Shown: in pieces, positions 16,773 to 26,366 of the stretch
How positions within the stretch are numbered: the first letter of the stretch is position 1
Layout of the letters: every line of letters starts with the position of its first letter
NCBI RefSeq assembly: GCF_023228785.1
Contig: NZ_JALOAN010000018.1
Span: 1-44,803 of the forward strand
DNA from: Sulfurimonas sp.
GTDB lineage: Bacteria > Campylobacterota > Campylobacteria > Campylobacterales > Sulfurimonadaceae
Reading direction: 5' to 3'
Length of the DNA: 44,803 bases
Program-made: the position numbers and the translations under genes
Notes under the pieces: model-generated
What the model was told of the DNA's origin: nothing
Databases searched by the model: none
What the model saw: only the letters and a program-made list of their open reading frames with translations

Positions 16773-16802
16773 TTGACATAACAAAAACATAAGCACTTAT
16801 AG
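16773..16802 (+). promoter_or_regulatory. candidate lysA promoter
   Basis: A perfect TTGACA (-35) at 16773-16778 and TTATAG at 16797-16802, 18 bp apart, ending 35 nt before the lysA ATG. A second -10-like TAAAAT at 16805-16810 is also present. The -10 match is mediocre. Confidence 0.4.
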
Positions 16803-16837
16803 GATAAAATCACTTAAAAATTATTTGGAAATTTCAT

Positions 16838-18046
16838 ATGAACTTTAAACAATTAGCATCAAAATACAAAACACCACTATATGTCTATAATCTTGATTAT
16901 ATGAGCGAGAGATATAAAGAGCTAAAAGAGGCATTTAAAGGCAGAAAATCAATCCTAGCTTACGCTGTAAAAGCAAACTCAAATCTTAGCGTGGTTAAAC
17001 ACTTTGGAGATCTGGGAAGTGGGGCGGACTGTGTCTCTATTGGTGAAGTTCGTCGTGCTTTAATGGCTGGAATTCCACCGTATAGAGTTATCTTTTCGGG
17101 TGTTGGAAAGAGTGATAACGAGATCAAAGAAGCGATTTTAAGCGATATTTTATATATAAATGTAGAGAGTGAAGCTGAACTATTTCGTGTAGAGCAGATC
17201 GCAAAAGAGTTGGATAAAGTATCTCGTATAAGTGTGAGAGTAAACCCAAATATAGATCCAAAAACTCACCCTTACATCTCAACAGGACTACATGACAACA
17301 AGTTTGGAGTAGATATAAATAGCGCTAAAAGAATGTATATCTTAGCTAAAAATTCTGCTTCACTAGATCCTGTAGGTATCCACTTTCATATAGGCTCACA
17401 ACTAACACACTTAGAGCCAATCTATGAGTCAGCAGTTATTGTAGCAGATATGGTTCGCTCACTTGAAGCCATAGATATAGAACTAAGATTTTTTGATATT
17501 GGTGGTGGACTTGGTGTGACTTATGATTCTGAGGTGACGATAAAACCATATGATTATGCACAAGCTATTCTTGGCGCTATAAAGGGACTAGATCTGACAA
17601 TCATCTGCGAGCCAGGTAGGTTTTTAACTGCAAATGCTGGATACTTTTTAACTAAGGTTTTATATGAAAAACAAAATGGAGATAAGAAGTTTGTGGTAGT
17701 TGATGGCGCTATGAATGACCTGCTTCGTCCTAGTCTCTACAACGCTTACCATAAGATAGAAGCACTAGTAGAAGATAAGAGTAAAACTAAAGTGGTAGAT
17801 ATTGTCGGTCCAGTTTGTGAGAGTGGAGACTTTTTTGCAAAGAACTATGAACTACCAGAAGTAAAACGAAATGATTTACTAGTTATTCATAGTGCCGGAG
17901 CTTATGGCTTTGGTATGGGAAGTAACTATAATACAAGAGGTAGAAGTGCTGAAGTTGCGGTAAAAGGCGGCAAAGATAGGCTCATAAGAGAGCGAGAAGA
18001 GTTTGAAGACATCATAGCCTTAGAAAAACAATTTTTGGAAGAGTAG
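16838..18046 (+). CDS. lysA: diaminopimelate decarboxylase
   Basis: PLP enzyme of the last lysine-biosynthesis step: meso-diaminopimelate to lysine plus CO2. 402 aa, alanine-racemase-like fold type III. The PLP lysine is K45 in AYAVKANSN; other hallmarks are HIGSQ, GGGLGV, CEPGR and GPVCESGDFFA with the catalytic Cys. Full length. The start ATG follows a TTGGAA site. The HAD gene begins directly at its stop codon, heading the block lysA-HAD-pheA-hisC-fliF-fliG-fliH-dxs. Confidence 0.97.
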   Translation: MNFKQLASKYKTPLYVYNLDYMSERYKELKEAFKGRKSILAYAVKANSNLSVVKHFGDLGSGADCVSIGEVRRALMAGIPPYRVIFSGVGKSDNEIKEAILSDILYINVESEAELFRVEQIAKELDKVSRISVRVNPNIDPKTHPYISTGLHDNKFGVDINSAKRMYILAKNSASLDPVGIHFHIGSQLTHLEPIYESAVIVADMVRSLEAIDIELRFFDIGGGLGVTYDSEVTIKPYDYAQAILGAIKGLDLTIICEPGRFLTANAGYFLTKVLYEKQNGDKKFVVVDGAMNDLLRPSLYNAYHKIEALVEDKSKTKVVDIVGPVCESGDFFAKNYELPEVKRNDLLVIHSAGAYGFGMGSNYNTRGRSAEVAVKGGKDRLIREREEFEDIIALEKQFLEE

Positions 18047-18823
18047 ATGTACTTTATAGATGTTCAAGGCACACTTATAAGCGATGAGGATAAATCTCCG
18101 ATTCGTGGAAGTATAGAGTTTATAAAGAGATGTAATGAGAAAAATATTCCATATATGGTTGTAACAAACAACACTAAGAGGGCATCAAAAGATTTTTACA
18201 ATTTTTTAATCTCACAAGGTTTTAATTTTAGTTTTGATAAGTATCTAGATCCACTTATGATGCTTGAGTCTCGCGTAGGAAAAGACTCTGTTGCTGCTTA
18301 TGGTGCTGATGAATTTTTAAAAACTCTCAAAGGTATGGGATACAGCTTAGACTATAAAAATCCAAAAACAGTTCTTTTGGCTATTAAAGAAGATTTTACC
18401 AATGAAGACTATGCGCAGATGATAGAGTTTTTACTTGGGGGTGCAAAATTAGTTGGTATGCATGAGACTTCTATCTATGCAAAAAACTCTAAGAGATACC
18501 CTGGAGTTGGAGCGATTTTAAAGATGCTAGAGTTTGCAACTTCTACTAGTTATGAAGTCGTTGGAAAGCCAAGTGTTGCTTTTTATGAAGAGTCTTTGAG
18601 TGGTTTAAAAAAACAAAATCCTCAAGCTAGATTTTGTGATATTACTATGATAAGCGATGATGTTAAAGGAGATCTTTGTGGAGCAAAAGAGATGGGAATA
18701 AAGACCTTTTTTGTAACAAGTGGAAAGTATAAAAATGAAGCAGAGATAGTTCCATTTTTAGATCCAGCCCTAAGACCAGATAAAACCTATGCAGATATGC
18801 AAGAGATTTTGGAGGAGCTATGA
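18047..18823 (+). CDS. HAD-IIA family (NagD-like) hydrolase with altered motif I
   Basis: A 258-aa HAD-superfamily protein with a C2-type cap. Motif I is FIDVQGTLI at residues 3-11: the nucleophile Asp is present but the second Asp of DxD is Gln. Motif II is VVTNNTK, and the late part has VGKPSVAFYEE (motif III Lys) and MISDDVKGDLCGAKEMG (motif IV). Loss of the second Asp, the usual general acid/base, may lower phosphatase activity or change its chemistry. I recall the Campylobacter homologue in the same position carrying the same change. It starts directly after the lysA stop and overlaps pheA by 4 bp. Confidence 0.85.
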   Translation: MYFIDVQGTLISDEDKSPIRGSIEFIKRCNEKNIPYMVVTNNTKRASKDFYNFLISQGFNFSFDKYLDPLMMLESRVGKDSVAAYGADEFLKTLKGMGYSLDYKNPKTVLLAIKEDFTNEDYAQMIEFLLGGAKLVGMHETSIYAKNSKRYPGVGAILKMLEFATSTSYEVVGKPSVAFYEESLSGLKKQNPQARFCDITMISDDVKGDLCGAKEMGIKTFFVTSGKYKNEAEIVPFLDPALRPDKTYADMQEILEEL

Positions 18824-19908
18824 AGAGCTTAGATGATTGTAGAGTAGCTATAGATAAGTTAGATTCACAGATGCTAGATCTACTCAATGAGAGAATGAGA
18901 GTAGTTCACAGAGTAGGCGAGATAAAAAAAGAGTCTGGCGGCGCTATTTATAGACCAGAGAGAGAAAAAGCCATCATTGACAGGCTTGAGGCTCAAAGTA
19001 AAGAATCTAGTGGATTACTAAATAGAAGTGCTATTGCAGCTATATTTTTAGAGATCTTTGCAGTTTCAAGAAACCTAGAAAAACCAGAACTCATAGCCTA
19101 CTTGGGACCTGAGGGAACATTCACACATCAAGCCGCAGAGAGCCGTTTTGGTGCTATGAGTGACTACCTCTCACTAGGATCTATCTATTCGGTATTTAAA
19201 ACTCTTGAAGCAAAAAGAGCTAAGTTTGGAGTAGTGCCGATAGAAAACTCAAAAGATGGAATAGTTGGGGAGACTCTAGATCTGCTTGCAAAGAGTAGTG
19301 TGAAAATAGTCGCAGAGCTCTATATGCCCATACATATGTCTTTTGTCACAAAGGCAACAAAGCTTAGTGATGTAAAGAAAATCTACTCAAAAGATAAAGG
19401 TTTTGGACAATGTAGAGAATTTTTATCTGAACATGGGCTTGTAAATGTTGAGCAGATCCCAGTTGACTCAACTGCAAAAGCTGCAATACTTGCAGCACAA
19501 GATAAGAGTTCAGCTGCTATCTGTTCTCACATAGCAGCAAAACTCTATAGCGTTCCAACAATGTTTGAAAATATAGAAGATGAACATGATAGTTCTACTC
19601 GTTTTGTTATTTTAAGTGACTTTAAAAACGCTATAAGTGGAGATGATAAAACCTCTATTTTGGTAAAACTAGAAGATGCAGTAGAAGCCGGTTCACTAGT
19701 GCATTTTCTAAAAGATTTTGATGATGAAAATATAAATCTTTCAAAGATAGAATCTCGTCCATCAAAAGGTAATGTAGGTTTTGGTTATTGGTTTTATATA
19801 GATTTTTATGGGCATATTGATGAGGCTCATATTCAAAAAGTGCTAGCAAAGCATGACGCTGAGGTGACTTGGCTTGGAAGTTATGTAAAGGGTGAAGATG
19901 AAATTTAA
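18820..19908 (+). CDS. pheA: bifunctional chorismate mutase/prephenate dehydratase
   Basis: Two-step phenylalanine enzyme: chorismate to prephenate to phenylpyruvate. 362 aa with an AroQ-type mutase (about 1-85; LDSQMLDLLNERMRVVHRVGEIK), a prephenate dehydratase domain (about 90-270; AYLGPEGTFTHQAAE, VPIENSKDGIVGETLDLL, DSTAKAA, STRFVIL) and a C-terminal ACT domain (about 275-360) with the ESRPSKG motif that senses phenylalanine. Feedback inhibition by Phe is expected from the ACT domain. It overlaps the HAD gene by 4 bp and hisC by 11 bp. Confidence 0.97.
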   Translation: MKSLDDCRVAIDKLDSQMLDLLNERMRVVHRVGEIKKESGGAIYRPEREKAIIDRLEAQSKESSGLLNRSAIAAIFLEIFAVSRNLEKPELIAYLGPEGTFTHQAAESRFGAMSDYLSLGSIYSVFKTLEAKRAKFGVVPIENSKDGIVGETLDLLAKSSVKIVAELYMPIHMSFVTKATKLSDVKKIYSKDKGFGQCREFLSEHGLVNVEQIPVDSTAKAAILAAQDKSSAAICSHIAAKLYSVPTMFENIEDEHDSSTRFVILSDFKNAISGDDKTSILVKLEDAVEAGSLVHFLKDFDDENINLSKIESRPSKGNVGFGYWFYIDFYGHIDEAHIQKVLAKHDAEVTWLGSYVKGEDEI

Positions 19909-20992
19909 TACTAAGATGAAAGATATTAAAAACTATGAAGCTGGAAAGCCTATAGAGCTTGTAGTGCGTGAGTTTGGGATTGAACCAAAAGATATTGTAA
20001 AGCTTGCCTCTAACGAGAATCCTTATGGATGTTCTAGTAAAGTAAAAGATGCTGTCTCAAATATTTTAACAAAAATGTCACTCTACCCAGATGACTCTAT
20101 GATGGATTTAAAAGCGGCACTTGCAAAAAGATTTGATTTAAAAGATGAAAATATAATCATTGGCTCAGGAAGTGATCAAGTTATAGAGTTTTTAATTCAT
20201 GCAAAAGCACAAGAGGGTACGAAGATTCTTATGAACTCTATCACATTTGCAATGTATGAGATCTACGCTAAGCATGTTGGAGCTGAGATTTTGCGAACTG
20301 TTTCACAGGAGCATGATTTAGATGAATTTTATGAGATCTATAAAAAAGAAAAACCTTCTATTATTTTCATATGTACACCAAACAATCCAACAGGTGATGC
20401 GATAGATGCACAAAAACTATTTGACTTTTTGATGAAGATAGATAGTGATACTTTGGTGGTAATTGATGGTGCTTATATGGAGTATGCAATCTCTAAGGAT
20501 TCAAAAAAAGAGGTAAAGCCAAAAGAGCTTATAGAAGAGTTTGAAAATGTAATCTACCTAGGAACTTTTTCAAAAGCTTATGGACTTGGCGGTATGAGAA
20601 TTGGTTATGGACTAGCTTGTTCAAATATTATAAAAGAATTATATAAACTTAGACCTCCATTTAATGTTACAACGCTCTCACTTGAAGCTGCAAAAGTAGC
20701 TCTTGGTGATGAAGAATTTGTTAAAAATAGTGTAGTTGCTAACTTTAGTGAGATGAAACGTTATGAAGAGTTTGTAAACGAGAAAAAAATAGATATAATT
20801 GAGAGCTATACAAATTTTGTTACTTTATGTCTAAATCCGAGCCAAAACTCTTCACAAATCGCAAATTTGCTTTTGAAAAAAGGGATGATTGTAAGAGATT
20901 TAAGTAGTTATAACATGAATGCTATTAGGGTAACAATTGGAACAAAAGAGCAAAACAGCCGCTTTTTTGAGCTGATACAAGAGATATTATAA
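19898..20992 (+). CDS. hisC: histidinol-phosphate aminotransferase
   Basis: PLP transaminase converting imidazole-acetol phosphate to histidinol phosphate; in bacteria with one copy it often also serves aromatic amino acids. 364 aa from ATG 19898, which has AAAGGG 5 nt upstream; a GTG at 19892 is an alternative. The PLP lysine is K226 in GTFSKAYGLGGMRIGYG, with LASNENPYG, CTPNNPTGD and a C-terminal AIRVTIGT (substrate-binding Arg) all present. Coupling with pheA suits a dual aromatic/histidine role, but that is inference. fliF follows after 11 bp. Confidence 0.95.
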   Translation: MKFNTKMKDIKNYEAGKPIELVVREFGIEPKDIVKLASNENPYGCSSKVKDAVSNILTKMSLYPDDSMMDLKAALAKRFDLKDENIIIGSGSDQVIEFLIHAKAQEGTKILMNSITFAMYEIYAKHVGAEILRTVSQEHDLDEFYEIYKKEKPSIIFICTPNNPTGDAIDAQKLFDFLMKIDSDTLVVIDGAYMEYAISKDSKKEVKPKELIEEFENVIYLGTFSKAYGLGGMRIGYGLACSNIIKELYKLRPPFNVTTLSLEAAKVALGDEEFVKNSVVANFSEMKRYEEFVNEKKIDIIESYTNFVTLCLNPSQNSSQIANLLLKKGMIVRDLSSYNMNAIRVTIGTKEQNSRFFELIQEIL

Positions 20993-21003
20993 ACGGGAAG
21001 TAG

Positions 21004-22716
21004 ATGAATTTTAAAGTACTTTTTTCTCAGCTAGTTATTCTTTATACAAAGCTTACTAAGCAACAAAGAGCTATTATTGCTATGGCTATCGTAGGGATAG
21101 TTGCTTTTTTAATTTTTTTGGTGGTCTATACTGCTAAGAAGAAAACGGCTGATGATTATGAGATTTTATTTAACTCTCTAAGCTCACAAGATGCAGCTAA
21201 GATAGTTGATCAGTTAGAAAAAGATGGAATATCTTATAAACTAGAAGACAACAACATAATAAAAGTACCAAAAGATGTGGTCTATAAAGAGCGTATAACC
21301 ATTGCGTCTATGGGCATTCCTAAAAATACTGGCGTTGGTTTTGAACTCTTTGATACTCAAGAGTTTGGAGCTACTAGTTTTGATCAAAATATCAAATATC
21401 TCAGAGCCTTAGAGGGCGAACTCTCAAGAACTATAAATGCATTAGCTCCAATAGAGTCGGCAAGTGTTAGTTTGGCTCTTCCAAAAGATACACTCTTTAT
21501 CGCTAAACAAGTAGATCCAAGTGCCTCTGTTATGGTGACTTTAGTTGATGGAAGAAAGCTCTCATCTAAACAAATAAGAGGTATAAAAAATCTTGTTGCC
21601 TCAGCAGTGCCCAAGATGAAATCTTCAAACGTGATGCTTGTAAACTCTGATGGGGAGACTTTAGGTGATGAAGATGAGATGGCTCAAATGGGCGAACTCT
21701 CGGTGGTACAACAGCAATATAAAACAAAGGAAGAGAGAAAAAGACAGCAAAAAATTATGCAAGTTATCTCTCCGTTTGTAGGTGGAACAGAAAAAGTTGT
21801 AGCCCAAGTAAATATAGACTTTGACTTCTCAATTCAAAATTCTACTTCTGAGACATTTGATCCTGAAAATGTTGTAAGAAGTGAGCAGGTAAGTGAAGAA
21901 AAAAGAGAAGGAAGTGCACCAGCAGAAGTTGGAGGAGTTCCTGGGACTGTTAGTAATATAGGTCCAGTAGAAGGCTTAAGAAGTAACCAAACTAGTGAAA
22001 AATATGAAAAAAATAGTGGCACTACTAACTATGAAGTTGGCAAAACAGTCTCAACTACAAAGTCACAATTTGCTCGTATAAAAAAGATTAGTGCGGCTGT
22101 TATAGTTGATGGAAAGTATAAGTATAAGTTAGATGAAGCAAATAAACCAACAAATGAGCTTGAATATTTAGCGCTTCAAGATAGTGATCTTGAAGCACTC
22201 TCTTCACTTGTTAGCCGTTCTATTGGCATAGATGAGGCAAGAGGCGATCAGGTAAGTGTTAAAAATCTCCAGTTTAAAAGAGATGCAACTTTGAGTGAGA
22301 TTGATGGGGTGTCAAGAGCTTTAACATTTTCTCAAACTTACATAGCACCATTTTCTGGGTTATTTAAGTATCTATTTGTAGTTATTTTGCTTCTAATACT
22401 CTACAAAAAAGTTATCTCTCCGTTTGCACTTAGAATGCTTGAAGTTTCAAAAGAGGATGATGATTTAACCCGTCCATCACTTGAGATAGAAGATGATGAA
22501 GAAGAGGACTTAGTTGAGAAAGTTCAACTGATGCGTAAAAAAGTTGAGAGTCAACTAGGTGTTGGAGAAGGCTTTAATGAAGATGAGTTAAAGCATGAAG
22601 TTCTTCTAGAAAAAGTTAGAAACATGGCAGAAGATGCGCCAGAAGAGTTAGCAGCTCTTCTTCAATCTCTATTGGTTGGTGAAGATGAACAACCTTATGT
22701 AAGAGAAAAGAGGTAG
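21004..22716 (+). CDS. fliF: flagellar M-ring protein FliF
   Basis: Forms the MS ring of the flagellar basal body in the inner membrane. 570 aa with an N-terminal membrane helix (IIAMAIVGIVAFLIFLVVY), two ring-building motifs typical of FliF/YscJ (SSQDAAKIVDQLEKDGISYKL; ASVSLALP), a long polar central segment, a second helix (LFKYLFVVILLLILY, about residues 450-470) and a C-terminal cytoplasmic tail that meets FliG. Usual length. It opens fliF-fliG-fliH, whose order with dxs downstream I recall from Helicobacter and Campylobacter. Confidence 0.97.
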   Translation: MNFKVLFSQLVILYTKLTKQQRAIIAMAIVGIVAFLIFLVVYTAKKKTADDYEILFNSLSSQDAAKIVDQLEKDGISYKLEDNNIIKVPKDVVYKERITIASMGIPKNTGVGFELFDTQEFGATSFDQNIKYLRALEGELSRTINALAPIESASVSLALPKDTLFIAKQVDPSASVMVTLVDGRKLSSKQIRGIKNLVASAVPKMKSSNVMLVNSDGETLGDEDEMAQMGELSVVQQQYKTKEERKRQQKIMQVISPFVGGTEKVVAQVNIDFDFSIQNSTSETFDPENVVRSEQVSEEKREGSAPAEVGGVPGTVSNIGPVEGLRSNQTSEKYEKNSGTTNYEVGKTVSTTKSQFARIKKISAAVIVDGKYKYKLDEANKPTNELEYLALQDSDLEALSSLVSRSIGIDEARGDQVSVKNLQFKRDATLSEIDGVSRALTFSQTYIAPFSGLFKYLFVVILLLILYKKVISPFALRMLEVSKEDDDLTRPSLEIEDDEEEDLVEKVQLMRKKVESQLGVGEGFNEDELKHEVLLEKVRNMAEDAPEELAALLQSLLVGEDEQPYVREKR

Positions 22717-22723
22717 ATAGTTT

Positions 22724-23749
22724 ATGAGTTTAAATCCGACGCAACAAGCAAAACTAGATGAAATGAGTATGGCTGAGAAGATCTCTATACTGCTAATGCA
22801 GTTAGGGGAAGAACCGACAGCAGCAATCTTTTCAAATATGAATGTAGATGCAATAACAGAAATCTCAAAGTATATTGCAGGCAATAAAAGTGTTGAAAAA
22901 GCGATAGCGACTACTATACTTGAAGAGTTTCATGCAATATTTCAATCTGGTCAGTTTATTACATCTGGTGGTTTGGAATATGCGAGAGAACTTTTATATA
23001 GAACTTTAGGGCCAGAAGAGGCTAAAAAAGTTTTAGATAAGCTCTCTAAGAGTATGCAAAATATTCAAAACTTCTCTTATCTATCAAAAATTAAGCCTCA
23101 GCAGCTCTCAGACTTTATCGTTAATGAGCATCCACAAACTGTAGCTTTGATACTAGCTCATATGGATCCAACTGAAGCTGCAGATACTCTTCAGTTCTTC
23201 CCAGATGATCTGCGTTCAGAAGTTGCTATGAGAATGGCTAGACTTGGTGATATTTCTCCATCTGTAATTAAGAGAGTCTCAGCTGTACTAGAGTCTAAAC
23301 TAGAATCTTTAGCATCTTACAAAGTCGAAGTTGGTGGACCTCGTGCGGTTGCTGATATCTTTAACCGTCTAGGGGCAAAAAGTGCAAAAGCTACACTATC
23401 GCAAGTTGAGCAGATAGATGAAGAACTAGCAACTCAAATTAAAGAGATGATGTTTACATTTGAAGACATTGTTACTCTTGATAAGACCGCTATTACAGAG
23501 ATCCTTAAAGCGGTTGATAAAAAAGAGCTTATGCTTGCTCTTAAGAGCGCGCCTGAAGAGCTTAAAGAGAAATTCTTCTCTGGTATGAGTGAGAGAGCTA
23601 AAGAAGCATTTGATGAAGAGATGCAATTTTTGGGTGCTGTTAAGATGAAAGATGTTGAGAATTCTCAAAGACAGATTGTTGAACTTGTAAATGGACTAGC
23701 AGAGGCTGGATCTATACAAATGGGTTCAAACGATGAAATGGTAGAGTAG
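22724..23749 (+). CDS. fliG: flagellar motor switch protein FliG
   Basis: C-ring rotor protein that couples torque from the stator and switches rotation. 341 aa with N, middle (EHPQTVALILAHMDPTEAA at about 137-155) and C domains. The charged torque helix is kept near residues 275-300 (KSAPEELKEKFFSGMSERAKEAFDEEM). It starts 7 bp after fliF. In Sulfurimonas-like bacteria FliG is often assembled before rod-hook genes are expressed; that regulatory role is known from Campylobacter and Helicobacter relatives, not shown here. Confidence 0.97.
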   Translation: MSLNPTQQAKLDEMSMAEKISILLMQLGEEPTAAIFSNMNVDAITEISKYIAGNKSVEKAIATTILEEFHAIFQSGQFITSGGLEYARELLYRTLGPEEAKKVLDKLSKSMQNIQNFSYLSKIKPQQLSDFIVNEHPQTVALILAHMDPTEAADTLQFFPDDLRSEVAMRMARLGDISPSVIKRVSAVLESKLESLASYKVEVGGPRAVADIFNRLGAKSAKATLSQVEQIDEELATQIKEMMFTFEDIVTLDKTAITEILKAVDKKELMLALKSAPEELKEKFFSGMSERAKEAFDEEMQFLGAVKMKDVENSQRQIVELVNGLAEAGSIQMGSNDEMVE

Positions 23750-23751
23750 AG

Positions 23752-24537
23752 ATGGCAACTGTAATCTCAAATGAAAAGCTTGTACAGCACAATGTCGACA
23801 AATATACTTTTAAAGTACTAGCTATGGGTCCATCATCAAATGCTAATGTACAAAAAAGTTCTTTAGAAAAAGTTGAAGAAAAAGAGCTAGAAAAACCTCA
23901 AACGAGTGTAGACTCAAGCTCAATAAGTACAAATTCAAAAGACTCACTTATAGAGTCACTTATGAAAAAAACCGATGAGATGTCATCTAACTTTATAAAG
24001 TTGCAAATGAAGTTAGAATCGATGAGCCAAGATCATAAAAAAGAGATAGAAAAAGTAAAAGAAGAGTCATTTCAAGAAGGTATAGTAGAGGGTAAAGAAC
24101 AAGCTTTAAAAGAAGAAAAAGGAAGCATCAAAAACTCTTTAGAACAGTTTGTAAACTCTATAAAAACTTTGGAAAACAGTGCGTCAGAGTATGAAAAAGC
24201 ATTAGAGGGGATAAAGTCTGAGCTAATCAGTGCTGCAATTGATATCTCAAAAGAAGTTATAAATGTTGAGCTTTCAAAAAACTCAAGTGAGATAGCTGAA
24301 GTGTTATCAAGGGAACTTATAAAAGATCTTCAAGGAGCCTCAAAGATAAAACTAAAGGTAAATCCTAAAAACCATGGAGATTTATCGAAAAATCTAGGTT
24401 CGCTAGAGCATGTTGAAATAGTCTCAGATGGTGCAGTTAGCGAGGGCGGAGTCATTGCTATTAGTGATGCAGGAAATATAGACGCGCAAATCTCTAAAAG
24501 ATTTGAGAGAGTTAAAAGAGCGGCCTTAAGTGAATAA
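23752..24537 (+). CDS. fliH: flagellar assembly protein FliH
   Basis: Regulator of the export ATPase FliI, linking it to the C ring. 261 aa: variable, Ser/Lys-rich N-terminus, a long charged coiled coil (about 80-150; EKVKEESFQEGIVEGKEQA carries the Gly-spaced repeat typical of FliH), and a C-terminal globular part with INVELSKNSSEIAEVL and VNPKNHGDL. Only the C-terminus is strongly conserved in this family, so the call also leans on fliF-fliG upstream (2-bp gap). Confidence 0.9.
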   Translation: MATVISNEKLVQHNVDKYTFKVLAMGPSSNANVQKSSLEKVEEKELEKPQTSVDSSSISTNSKDSLIESLMKKTDEMSSNFIKLQMKLESMSQDHKKEIEKVKEESFQEGIVEGKEQALKEEKGSIKNSLEQFVNSIKTLENSASEYEKALEGIKSELISAAIDISKEVINVELSKNSSEIAEVLSRELIKDLQGASKIKLKVNPKNHGDLSKNLGSLEHVEIVSDGAVSEGGVIAISDAGNIDAQISKRFERVKRAALSE

Positions 24538-24540
24538 AAA

Positions 24541-26364
24541 ATGATAAATGTAAAAGAAAAAAGTATAAAAGAACTAGAAATTCTTTGTCAAGATATAAGA
24601 GAAAAAATTTTAGAAGTTGTTAGTAAAAATGGTGGACATTTAAGTTCGACGCTAGGTGCAACTGAACTAATTGTAGCTATGCATAAAGTTTTTGATGTAA
24701 CAAAAGATCCTTTTATTTTTGATGTGTCACATCAATCTTATGCACATAAACTACTTACGAAAAGATGGGAAGATTTTGACACGCTTCGTCAGTTTGGTGG
24801 AACTTGTGGATATACAAAACCAAGCGAATCAGAGTATGATTACTTTGTAGCTGGGCATAGCTCTACCTCTATATCTTTAGGAGTAGGTGCGGCTAAGGCT
24901 ATAAAGTTAAAAGGTGAGCAAGAAACAAGAGTTCCTGTTGTAATGATAGGTGATGGCTCAATGACTGCTGGAATGGTCTATGAAGCACTAAATGAACTAG
25001 GAGAGCTAGACTATCCGCTAGTTATCATTCTAAACGATAATGAGATGAGCATCGCCAAACCCATCGGTGCAATAAGTAGAATGCTTAGCTCGGCAATGGC
25101 ATCACCAATCTATCAAAAGTTTAAAAAACATACTGAAAACTTTGTAGATAACTTTGGAGAGAGTGCTCACTATATAGCTAAAAGGATGGAAGAGTCTTTA
25201 AAACTCATCACTCCAGGAATCTTGTTTGAAGAGATGGGTATTAACTATATAGGACCTATTGATGGGCATAACCTATCTCAACTTATAGAGATAATGCAGA
25301 CCGCTAAAAACCTAAAACAACCAGTTGTTATACACGCTCAAACCATAAAAGGTAAGGGTTATGAGATAGCTGAAGGCAAAGAGGAGAAGTGGCACGGTGT
25401 TGGTCCTTTTGATCTGAGCAATGGTCACAGTTCTAAAAAGTCTTCAACTAAGAGTGCCACTCAGATCTATACAGAAGCCCTAATGCATTTAGCAAAAAAT
25501 AATGACAAAATAGTTGGTGCTACCGCTGCAATGCCAAGCGGAACAGGACTTAGCGAACTTATGGAGGCGTTTCCTGATAGGTTTTGGGATGTAGCCATTG
25601 CTGAGCAACACGCTGTAACATCTATGGCGGCTCTGGCAAAAGAGGGTTTTAAACCTTTTTGCACCATCTACTCAACATTCCTGCAACGTGCTTATGATCA
25701 AGTTATACACGATACCTGTTTGATGGATCTCCCTGTTGTTTTTGCACTAGATCGTGCTGGAATAGTTGGTGAAGATGGAGAGACACATCAAGGCGCATTT
25801 GATATTAGTTTTTTAAGAGCTATTCCAAATATGACACTCTTCGCTCCAAGAGATGAAAAATCATTTCATCAAGCTCTAGGCTTTGCATCAGAATTTGAGC
25901 ATCCATGCTCACTTAGATATCCAAGAGGATCATTTATAGAGACAGACTTACCAGAGTCAGCCCCTTTTGAATTGGCAAAGTCTCAACTACTTCGTTCAAA
26001 TGGTAGTGGTATATTATTTGTTGGTTATGGAAATGGAGTGGGACGAGCTTATGAGACAGCTGAGCTACTAGAAGTTGAAGTTAGCATTCTAGATTTGAGG
26101 TTTGTAAAACCACTAGATGTTGAGATGCTAAAAGATCTGTCTAAAAAACATAAAAAATGGTTTATCTTTAGTGATAGTTCTAAAATGGGCGGAGTTGGAT
26201 CTGCTATCTTAGAATTTTTCTCAAAAGAGAAGATCTCAGGTGTAGATCTTGTGAGTTTTGAGTATGAAGATGAGTTTATAACTCATGGAAATACAAAACA
26301 AGTCGAAGAGTCTTTGGGACTTCTACCAAAACAATTAGCTAAAAAAGTAGAAGCACTTATTTAA
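24541..26364 (+). CDS. dxs: 1-deoxy-D-xylulose-5-phosphate synthase
   Basis: Thiamine-diphosphate enzyme that condenses pyruvate and glyceraldehyde 3-phosphate, the first MEP isoprenoid step; its product also feeds thiamine and PLP synthesis. 607 aa with VSHQSYAHKLLT, the ThDP motif IGDGSMTAGMVYEALNELG...NDNEMS, the transketolase-like Glu in AIAEQHAVTSMAALA, and a C-terminal transketolase domain with FSDSSKMGG. Full length. It starts 3 bp after fliH, a known campylobacterotal arrangement. Its stop is only 2 bp from the convergent YitT gene, leaving no room for a terminator between them. Confidence 0.97.
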   Translation: MINVKEKSIKELEILCQDIREKILEVVSKNGGHLSSTLGATELIVAMHKVFDVTKDPFIFDVSHQSYAHKLLTKRWEDFDTLRQFGGTCGYTKPSESEYDYFVAGHSSTSISLGVGAAKAIKLKGEQETRVPVVMIGDGSMTAGMVYEALNELGELDYPLVIILNDNEMSIAKPIGAISRMLSSAMASPIYQKFKKHTENFVDNFGESAHYIAKRMEESLKLITPGILFEEMGINYIGPIDGHNLSQLIEIMQTAKNLKQPVVIHAQTIKGKGYEIAEGKEEKWHGVGPFDLSNGHSSKKSSTKSATQIYTEALMHLAKNNDKIVGATAAMPSGTGLSELMEAFPDRFWDVAIAEQHAVTSMAALAKEGFKPFCTIYSTFLQRAYDQVIHDTCLMDLPVVFALDRAGIVGEDGETHQGAFDISFLRAIPNMTLFAPRDEKSFHQALGFASEFEHPCSLRYPRGSFIETDLPESAPFELAKSQLLRSNGSGILFVGYGNGVGRAYETAELLEVEVSILDLRFVKPLDVEMLKDLSKKHKKWFIFSDSSKMGGVGSAILEFFSKEKISGVDLVSFEYEDEFITHGNTKQVEESLGLLPKQLAKKVEALI

Positions 26365-26366
26365 TT

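Noticed and set aside
26365..26366. Terminator between convergent dxs and YitT genes
   Set aside because: Only two bases separate the stop codons and no hairpin with a T-run is visible around them.
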